Assembly (NCBI GenBank): GCA_032718475.1
Contig: JAUCBJ010006945.1
Span: forward strand, 1 to 37,902
Origin: Nemertoderma westbladi
Taxonomy: Eukaryota; Xenacoelomorpha; Nemertodermatida; Nemertodermatidae
DNA length: 37,902 bases
Direction: 5' to 3'
The notes under the pieces are model-generated. The model was given only the letters and a program-made list of their open reading frames with translations, did not search any database and was not told where the DNA came from. Of the stretch, positions 31,005 through 37,902 are shown piece by piece; position 1 is the stretch's first letter, and the number at the start of each line of letters is the position of its first letter. The position numbers were made by a program, and so were the translations under genes.

Positions 31005-31192
31005 ATCTAAGCATCCGAATTCAGCCTCCCGGGTGTAGATCCATCGGGTGAATGATCGCGCATGGGCTGGCTTCGGCTAATGTTTTGTTTATTAGCATAA
31101 AATATTGTCGTATGCTAAAGGTGTGTTAATTAACTAAAAGACATATAAATTTTGGCAGGTTAAACTGCTAAAGGTCTTCAAAAGCGCGAACA

Positions 31193-31197
31193 GTCTG
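31193..31197 (+). repeat. Target-site duplication GTCTG (right)
   Basis: Matches 19301-19305. Confidence 0.9.
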
Positions 31198-31738
31198 CTA
31201 AGCTAGTTCCTTTGAAATGCTATGTAAGCATGCCTCTCGCGGTTTAGATGTTGGGACTGTAGCAATTTTCGACAGCCTGTTTTTCGTGGCTCTTTGAGGA
31301 AGTTTGTCCGGATTAAAATACCTCAGATGGTGCTTGTTACAGAATTTACCTTGCAGGTAATGAGAACAGTAGCACGAGGTATTCCTTCTGGGACGGGATC
31401 CATTCTATCCGGTGAATTTGTCTCGTTTTTGGAATGAGTTTGGGGGAAGTTAATGTTTCTGGAAGACTATCATGTTCACCCTTCAAATCGACCAGCGAAA
31501 TGATCGAGAAATGGCAACTGCTCATATTATCTTTTGCGAATGATTGGAACTCTTCAGATAACCCACCCCCACTCCTGAACGCGTGCCTTTATGAACGTCC
31601 CTAAAGTTATTTTGCCAAGTACCGGTAAATGAATTATAACGGTATTCTGATTTCAGGCCTGGAGATAATTGAGTTAAATACGTGGCACATCACACAGTAA
31701 CTAAGGTCCGTGCTAGAATGCTAGATTGAAATCCCTAT
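31198..31738. other. Gene-free flank of the LTR element
   Basis: Balanced base composition and no long repeat, but no frame I can support. The pre-insertion site would read gggggtctgctaagctag. Confidence 0.4.
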
Positions 31739-32250
31739 AGTGGGGCTGTTAAACGCCTACCGCGTATTAATTGCATTTGTATACCTTGGAGTCGTTGTTG
31801 AAGCTTGACCCCATTGTTTATATCGTATTGGGGCTGTTAAATGCCTATGTACCGTGTATTAATTGTATTGTATACCTTGGAGTCGTTGTTGAAGCTTGGC
31901 CCCATTGTTTATATCGTATTGGGGCTGTTAAACGCCTACCGTGTATTAATTGTATTGTATACCTTGGAGTCGTTGTTGAAGCTTGGCCCCATTGTTTATA
32001 TCGTATTGGGGCTGTTAAACGCCTACCGTGTATTAATTGTATTGTATACCTTGGAGTCGTTGTTGAAGCTTGGCCCCATTGTTTATATCGTAGTGGGGCT
32101 GTTAAACGCCTACCGTGTATTAATTGCATTGTATACCTTGGAGTCGTTGTTGAAGCTTGGCCCCATTGTTTATATCGTAGTGGGGCTGTTAAACGTCCTA
32201 CCGTGTATTAATTGCATTGTATACCTTGAAAACATTGTAGAAGCTTGGCA
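31739..32250 (+). repeat. 87-bp minisatellite, five to six units
   Basis: ataccttggagtcgttgttg starts at 31781, 31872, 31959, 32046 and 32133, and a degenerate unit at 32221; spacing 91, 87, 87, 87 and 88. The unit also holds ggggctgttaaacgcctacc and cttggccccattg. Since 87 is divisible by three, long frames run through it on both strands without meaning. Confidence 0.95.
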
Positions 32251-32329
32251 TGTTGCTGTCCCATTGTTTATCACACTGATAGAGTATACCTTGAACATTA
32301 TAATATGTATAATGAGCTAAAATTGTCTA

Positions 32330-32580
32330 CCTTGGAACGAACAAACTCTTTCACTTCCAAGGGATACAAATTCCAAGGGATACCGTCTTATACCAAGGTA
32401 TACCAATATACTGCAGTATCATAGAAACGGGAAGGGCAGCGACAATTTATCTTGGCCAACACAAAGGGCTCTATAGAAGTAATTAAAATTGTAAGTGCCG
32501 ATATAAACCCGTTCGTTTGTAGAAAATGACAGGCAGTCAAAGTTATGTTCCAAGGGTATACATATTTATCCAAAATCGTG
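32330..32580. repeat. CCAAGG(G/T)ATAC repeats
   Basis: taccttgga, ttccaagggatac (twice), taccaaggtatacc and ttccaagggtatac near 32328-32562; same motif family as 18770-18905 and as the core of the 87-bp unit. Confidence 0.6.
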
Positions 32581-33721
32581 TCCTACCCTCCTTAAACAGA
32601 TTGTGTGGTCAAATTGCAGGAAGTAGGAGGGTCGAATAGATATAATTTGGGAAGCAGAATCAATACTCATTACAATAAATGTTTATTTGGCGGCATTCCG
32701 ACACCATGTAGACAGTCTGTAGATGTTGTTTTTACACTATTTTTTTTAAGAAAAAAGTGAAATTCTATATAGTTTGCTATGCTAGACGTTATTTTAAGCC
32801 ATGGGTCATGTTTATGTGCCCTTTGTGATTAAATGAAGAAGCAACGTCCACTCTATCGATTGGTATATAATATTGGCCAAGATATTCAAGTCATATTTCT
32901 GTATGGCAGCTTATTTCATGGGGACTATATTTTGCAACGCCCAAGGTAGACACCAAGGTATACATTTTTATGACTTGACTTCTTGTAGTGAAAATACAAT
33001 ATTAGTGTGCAACTCAGATTTTATCTATGTTGTAGAGCTCGCTCTAATCTTCAAAACGAGCCATCAACCATTAAAATCGGTTGATGTAAACTGGATTTAT
33101 AAGCAAAAGTGTGAATTTGCAAAAATGTGCCATCCTTACTGACCAATGACCTAAAACTTTCCCCAACCCATTCCTTCGCCCTGCCCTGCCATTACCTCTA
33201 AGTTATAAATGATTAAATAACCGATTAATACAAATTGCCGAGGTATATTTCATTACCCAAGATAAATAAATAGTATAAATACGCACAAGAAACATCGACA
33301 GCCAGTATTAACGACTACTTACCTACCAGGAGCTCGATTAGCTTTATACTAATAGGCCTAACTAAAAGGCCAGGGTCGGATTTTGAAACAAACAAACTGC
33401 TTCTCCTATCATGTTTTATTGTATAACAGTTTATGTTACATTTCATAGAAATATCTTAGTAGAGGCCATTTTTAAATCCGGCCCTAACATTCGTCCCTGT
33501 AGTATTAAACAGTCGTTAAATAGGCTTTATATTATAAATTATTATAAAACATCAATAACATTAGTTGATATATATTAGCCAATATGATATTAATGATACA
33601 TGATAAAGTAAAATATGTATGAGGAGTAATAACTATAATTATACGCAGAAAATTTATAAAACTTACAATAAAATGATAAATATAGACCATCCAGTCTTAG
33701 GCGTAGCGATAGAAGCAGAAA
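32581..33721. other. Gene-free stretch
   Basis: No gene. Another caaggtagacaccaaggtatacat block at 32942-32966. tactgaccaatgacct at 33138-33153 is the inverse of aggtcattggtcagta at ~18592, so both loci share pieces of one repeat family. Confidence 0.45.
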
Positions 33722-34320
33722 GGTGAGAGAGAGCATTGTGGGTGACATTGATATCGATAGCACACGTTATATACTATGAGAGAGAGAGCATTGTGGGTGA
33801 CATTGATATCGATAGCACACGTTATATACTATGAGAGAGAGAGCATTGTGGGTGACATTGATATCGATAGTACACGTTATATACTATGAGAGAGAGAGCA
33901 TTGTGGGTGACATTGATATCGATAGCACACGTTATATACTGAGAGAGAGAGCATTGTAGGTGACATTGATATCGATAGCACACGTTATATACTATGAGAG
34001 AGAGCATTGTGGGTGACATTGATATCGATAGCACACGTTATATACTATGAGAGAGAGAGCATTGTGGGTGACATTGATATCGATAGCACACGTTATATAC
34101 TGAGAGAGAGAGCATTGTAGGTGACATTGATATCGATAGCACACGTTATATACTATGAGAGAGAGCATTGTGGGTGACATTGATATCGATAGCACACGTT
34201 ATATACTATGAGAGAGAGCGCATTGTGGGTGACATTGATATCGATAGCACACGTTATATACTATGAGAGAGAGAGCATTGTGGGTGACATTGATATCGAT
34301 AGCACACGTTATATACTATG
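33722..34320 (+). repeat. 53/55-bp minisatellite, 11 units, with higher-order pattern
   Basis: Unit gcattgtgggtgacattgat..cacgttatatactat followed by a GA run. Unit starts (gcattg) at 33733, 33788, 33843, 33898, 33951, 34004, 34059, 34112, 34165, 34220 and 34275. The length pattern and the variant gtaggtgac in the units at 33951 and 34112 show that a three-unit block of 161 bp was duplicated. Confidence 0.95.
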
Positions 34321-34492
34321 AATGTTATTATATTAAACTAATTAAAGTTATAATTACTAACAATGTTATCGTAAACTTAAAAAAACACACAGAAAATGGC
34401 TTAAAACAATTTCCAACTTTAATGAATGTACTTTACAGGCCTAGGGGACTACCAGTAGTGCACAATAAGGGTGTTGGGTTGGTGTTAGTTAC

Positions 34493-34493
<1 letters not shown>

Positions 34494-34521
<28 letters not shown>
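34494..34521 (+). repeat. Poly-G tract (28 nt)
   Basis: Longest homopolymer in the window, outside the R family. Confidence 0.95.
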
Positions 34522-34525
<4 letters not shown>

Positions 34526-35474
34526 TGTAAAATAAAATAAAACAATTCGGAAGTGGCGTAAAGTCCCTTTTTTTTTACTTCAACCTCTCGGGAATATTGA
34601 TATATTAGTAAGTGCGAGTTTTTATATACTTAAGTAAACGTGTATTATTTCCCGCCCGGTAGAAAGTCACACGCTCACCCTACGACGAATTATAGATATT
34701 AATAAAAAAAAATATTATGACTATCTGTTCAGATCGGTTAACTAACACAACCGCTAATTACTTCAATTTTGATGGAATTAATAATAACAAGTTCAATTTC
34801 CCCCAGAAAAGCGGCTTTTATTTAAGTATCACTTACACTTATATCATCGATAATACTAGCCTATAATTGTATTGCCACGACTCAAAATCTACACAATAAC
34901 TGCCATAAAGCCCTTATCACAGACTGCAACACGCTTTTGTTTAATTGCCAATAACTAACTACATATTGCGGTGGGTGTTAAATTCAATAATCGCATCAGA
35001 AATACATTTACTGCCGTAAACAGGAACAGTTTAACTACCGGTGGTACAGTAACCTAAAAAAAACTACTAAATTTACAAAGAAAATCTCATCGCATATATT
35101 TTTTTCATACTGTAATGGGCGACGTCCCAGGATTGGCTATATGAGTACTGATTATGTGGGTAATGGAATATGAATCTATTTACAATGTAATTTATACCGG
35201 TAAGGCTGATGGTACACACGTTTCCAACACACACAATGTGTATCGCCATAGGAACTAATCACGAACGCCAAGTGAACTAACAGCTGAATGCACCCAAGTA
35301 CCTGTTAATTAAAACAATGACTGTAAATGATCTGAGATATGGAGGTTGAGTTTCGGATTGCACCCAGCCCAGACTAATGAGGGTTCCATTGCACCCAAGC
35401 TAAAGCGAAAACTGCAAAGAATATTGCACCCTGTCGAAAAGCAGACCCAATAACGTCTCACTGGAATAGTTTAC
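34522..35474. other. Gene-free stretch 3' of the septin exons
   Basis: AT-rich. On the - strand the terminal septin exon would lie somewhere here or beyond, but I find no acceptable candidate. Three copies of ttgcaccca/ttgcaccct lie at 35360-35430. Confidence 0.4.
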
Positions 35475-35590
35475 CTAAAGTTGATTTCTTTCGGTTGAGA
35501 TTTCCACTGGAATCTAATATATCTCTCTTGTTCGCTTCCTCCAACGCCTGCTCGCTATTTTCCCATTCTAGTTTTTCTTTCTCAAAAGAC
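35475..35590 (-). CDS. Septin-7-like gene, coiled-coil exon (downstream)
   Basis: 116 nt, acceptor ttttag|GTC at 35591/35590 and donor TTTAG|gtaaac at 35475/35474. The first G completes AG|G from the previous exon. It then reads SFEKEKLEWENSEQALEEAN and ends NRKKSTL plus one base. In vertebrate SEPT7 the same place has a charged coiled coil followed by a short Ser/Lys tail, so alignment and length agree. At least one further 3' exon with the stop codon must exist and was not found. Confidence 0.8.
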
Positions 35591-35703
35591 CTAAAATATT
35601 TCAAAATAAAAATTAATCAGGTAATTAGAATTACAATCTAATAATGTAGGTGGTTGTCCAATATCCTTCAAATACAACTATAATTGACCCAGTAGTATAA
35701 GTC

Positions 35704-35926
35704 GCCCATGTGAAGAATACCACGATTTCAATTTTCGGTCAGCCTTTTATTGGAATTTTATATATTAAGATTTTTTATTTTTGTAAATTTAGCTTTCTTA
35801 AGTGTTTTATAGCGCTTATTTCTGTCTTATAACCTGTACACATACTAATTCGTTTATTGTTTTGGTTAGATTCAGCCATTCTGTAACCTGTGTTTTTGGT
35901 GAAAACCTGGTATTCTTCACATGGGC
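35704..35926. repeat. Small inverted-repeat element in the septin intron
   Basis: gcccatgtgaagaatacca (35704-35722) is perfectly inverted at 35908-35926, 19-bp arms, total 223 bp. The inside shares ttcgtttattgttttggtt and gtaacctg with the loop of the foldback element at 3199-3811. No clear target duplication. Confidence 0.65.
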
Positions 35927-35947
35927 CAAGACTATAACTCGACGAAC

Positions 35948-36112
35948 CTCAACTTGTTTTCATATTGTTTAACGTCATCATCGAGAGATTTCCTCACCAC
36001 CTGAGTTTTCCGTTCCAACTCAACCTCGGATTCCCTCAACTTCCCCGTCTTCTCGCGAACTTTACTTATAAAAACCTGTTCCATATCCGATTCCATTTTC
36101 TTCATCTTGTAG
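35948..36112 (-). CDS. Septin-7-like gene, coiled-coil exon (upstream)
   Basis: 165 nt, acceptor atttgtag|C at 36113/36112, donor TTGAG|gttcgt at 35948/35947. Reads YKMKKMESDMEQVFISKV, continuing with KLRESEVELERKTQVV and ending KL plus two bases of an Arg codon. MKKME..MEQVF..KV.EK..KL..SE.EL is the hallmark start of the septin-7/Peanut C-terminal coiled coil, a filament-forming GTPase of the cytoskeleton. Phases of both exons fit (2+1). The GTPase-domain exons must lie beyond the right edge or in unsearched intron. The 357-nt intron between the two exons contains the inverted-repeat element. Confidence 0.87.
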
Positions 36113-36119
36113 CTACAAA

Positions 36120-37190
36120 TAAATACATAATATTGTCATATTTAAATAAGTTGAGATAGTAAGTCGGAACGGAACCCCAAGATGATGATTTTTATACAAC
36201 CAAAACATTAAACCAAATTGGTAACGCCACACTCACCCAAATATTGTATCATTACGTAATTGCCCGAATTAGATAATACCCGGTGATAGTAGTTTTACTA
36301 ACATTATAAACATTGTCATGTATTAGTAATAAATTATATTATTAATAATAAATAATTATTTATTACATATGCTTGAGGGATTTTATTTACCGCGCGTCAG
36401 CGAGGTTAAAAGGGTCGAGAGAATATTGGCAAAAAAATGTTCTACTTTTTTCCCATGTAATACGTAATTTCATTCTTAGATTGGTAGTTTTTTGTTGCTA
36501 AATTATTTATTAAAAGAGAGCGATATATGCCTAGTGTTACAAAATATATTGAACTTAAAACTACATAAACCAATATTGTTTATTGAGTTCCGTTTAGAGT
36601 TCGCCGTGCAGACACTAAAGTTGTAATAACTTTTGAGTTATATGAATGGATTTTGATCAAATTACTTGCATTATATTATCGTTTTAAATATTTTAATTTA
36701 ATTCTACGTTTTTTTTTAAAGAAATCGAGTTCCTAATTACTGCAGCACTCAATTCGATAGTTTCAACAATATCCTTTTCACAGGCTATCAGCACAATGAC
36801 TTTAAAGTCTTTCATACCCGACAGTCTTTCTATCGTGACATTTGTTATTGTGTTCTATCCTGTAATCATTATTAAATATAGCTCCACCACACCTACACTG
36901 TATCTGTTTTGCATTTTACTTTACCACGTTGACCGCGATGAGATATCGCACTGCTGACCGGTGGGTTTTCGCCTCTTCATTTAGTTAGCAAATTGGCAGT
37001 TTTGAATACAGTAAGTAGTTAGTAGTACCAGTAGAATAAAATAATAAATAAGTATTTTATTTGAAAAGGCCCTTAATAATATTTAAAATTGAGTTGCAAT
37101 AATTAATATAACTTTTATCAAATAAAGCTAATTCAGTTATTCTGCCCTCGTCTGTTCGCGCTCGTGTGAGTTTTCCACTCGTTTTCCCGC
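36120..37190. other. Probable septin intron, no feature seen
   Basis: AT-rich and without supported exons on the - strand. Confidence 0.4.
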
Positions 37191-37194
37191 ATTT

Positions 37195-37222
37195 GGGCGG
37201 TTTCATACATATGAAACCGCCC
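37195..37222. repeat. 28-bp hairpin, perfect 13-bp arms
   Basis: gggcggtttcata and tatgaaaccgccc separated by two bases. Just before a minisatellite; could be the end of an element or a hairpin-forming boundary. Confidence 0.8.
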
Positions 37223-37229
37223 CATGTCA

Positions 37230-37902
37230 GGGTAGGTGTAAAACGCGGATCCGGATACGGATCAGGACCCGGATTTGCGAGTGTAAAAGGCGGATCCGGA
37301 TTTACATACAATCCGTAACTGAGTGTAATATGCGGATTCTGAAATACGCAATCCGTATTGCAGTGTAAAACGCGGATTCATATATTTTGTGAATCCGGAA
37401 TGGAGTGTAAAATACGGATTTACGTTAATACCAAGTTTTAATGGATCCGGAATGGAGTGTAATACACGGATTTTCGTGAATTACCAAGTTTTGTTGGACC
37501 GGAATGGAGTGTAAAATACGGATTTTCGTTAATTACCAGTTTTATTGGATCCGGAATGGAGTGTAAAACACGGATTTCGTTAATAACCAATTTTTGTTGG
37601 AACCGGAATGAGTGTTAAAACACGGATTTCGTAATTACACTATTTTGTTGGAACCGGAATGGAGTGTAAAACACGGATTTTCGTTAATTACTAAGTTTTA
37701 TTGGATCCGGAATGGAGTGTAATACAGGATTTTCGTGAATTACATGTTTTGTTGGATCGGAATGGAGTGTAAAACACGGATTTTCGTTAATTACCAAGTT
37801 TTATTGGATCCGGAATGGAGTGTAAAACACGGATTTTCGTAATTACCAAGTTTTGTTGGATCCGGAATGGAGTGTAAAACACGGATTTTCGTTAATTACC
37901 AA
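37230..37902 (+). repeat. ~53-bp minisatellite running off the window
   Basis: Ten copies of ggaatggagtgtaa(a)ac(a)cggattttcgtt(a)attaccaagtttt-type units, starting about every 52-54 bp from 37397 and more degenerate, GCGGATCCGGAT-rich units before that. The array is still intact at the right edge, so its length is unknown. Confidence 0.92.

Larger units (their letters stand above)
19306..31192 (+). mobile_element. BEL/Pao LTR retrotransposon, internally deleted (RT/IN missing)
   Basis: 11,887 bp with near-identical direct LTRs beginning TG and ending CA, a perfect 5-bp target duplication, an intact gag-protease ORF with a DUF1759-type Gag region and zinc knuckles, and a second coding region before the 3' LTR. 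Reverse transcriptase, RNase H body and integrase are not found in any frame; their place is taken by the junction near codon 1280 and by a ~1.6-kb AT-rich spacer. The LTRs differ by about six substitutions and two 1-nt indels by eye, indicating recent integration. Mobility must then have been supplied in trans by a full relative (inference). Orientation is plus. Confidence 0.93.
29960..31192 (+). repeat. 3' LTR (1233 bp)
   Basis: Direct repeat of 19306-20536, TG...CA, followed by the second GTCTG. TATA at 30626, AATAAA at 30999-31004. Confidence 0.95.

Noticed and set aside
19306-31192. A functional integrase or reverse transcriptase hidden in another frame
   Set aside because: I looked for YxDD, HHCC and DDE-type contexts in the spacer and downstream frames and saw none; a profile search would settle it.
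31771-32320. Open frames of 94-159 codons on both strands
   Set aside because: Products of the 87-bp minisatellite, whose period is divisible by three.
33822-34195. Minus-strand frames with repeated SPTMLSLIVYNVCY-like text
   Set aside because: Translation of the 53/55-bp minisatellite.
33722-34320. CRISPR-like regular spacing
   Set aside because: There are no unique spacers; the whole unit repeats, and the genome is eukaryotic.
37057-37311. Minus-strand 84-codon frame with PDP repeats
   Set aside because: Arises from GGATCCGGAT repeats at the edge of the right minisatellite.
1-37902. tRNA or rRNA genes
   Set aside because: No cloverleaf with A/B box signals or rRNA-like conserved stretch was noticed by eye; a covariance-model scan was not possible.

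Overview
The window is intron-bearing, AT-rich animal genomic DNA. Its repeat content (BEL/Pao LTR element, CR1/L2-type LINE tails, foldback elements, many minisatellites) and the frequent short words ACCGGT and TAGGCCTA suggest a marine invertebrate, possibly a non-vertebrate deuterostome; the species is inference and not settled by the sequence. Only two pieces of probable host gene are recognisable: an hnRNP M/MYEF2-like two-RRM coding block on the + strand (5980-7052, carrying a 1-nt frameshift) and two correctly spliced C-terminal coiled-coil exons of a septin-7-type gene on the - strand (36112-35475).

Layout. 1-75 is the 3' end of an old LTR related to the large LTR element further on. 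201-1373 and 3199-3811 are two foldback elements with 9-bp target duplications, separated by a 12-bp minisatellite (2001-2573). 4671-5917 holds a dispersed repeat in two inverted copies around GACGTTTTGGCC-type repeats; a third copy is at 9527-9819. The RRM gene and a long T-rich downstream stretch follow. 10338-16265 is a three-level nest: a 5'-truncated LINE is split by a 4,948-bp DNA transposon (11105-16052; ~315-bp inverted repeats, 8-bp target duplication, two-exon transposase-like gene on - strand), and its single intron is occupied by a third foldback element (12909-14106, 9-bp target duplication). A second, inverted LINE relic lies at 16309-16980.

19306-31192 is a complete-ended, recent BEL/Pao LTR retrotransposon: 1231/1233-bp LTRs about 0.5% different by eye, perfect 5-bp target duplication GTCTG. 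It has an intact 1389-codon gag-protease frame, but reverse transcriptase, most of RNase H and integrase are absent; the frame jumps from protease to the short conserved linker that normally follows RNase H. In the place of the missing genes is a long AT-rich spacer and then a second, GC-richer coding region (28592-29881) with a CX2CX4HX4C zinc knuckle and a basic C-terminus, which I cannot assign and which is read in several frames. Each LTR also contains a short ORF with a hydrophobic N-terminus and cysteines immediately after the TATA box. The element looks like a recently mobile non-autonomous derivative.

The right end is dominated by minisatellites (87-bp at 31739-32250, 53/55-bp at 33722-34320, ~53-bp at 37230-37902 running off the window) around the septin exons. 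Most long open frames outside the regions above are artefacts of these tandem repeats.
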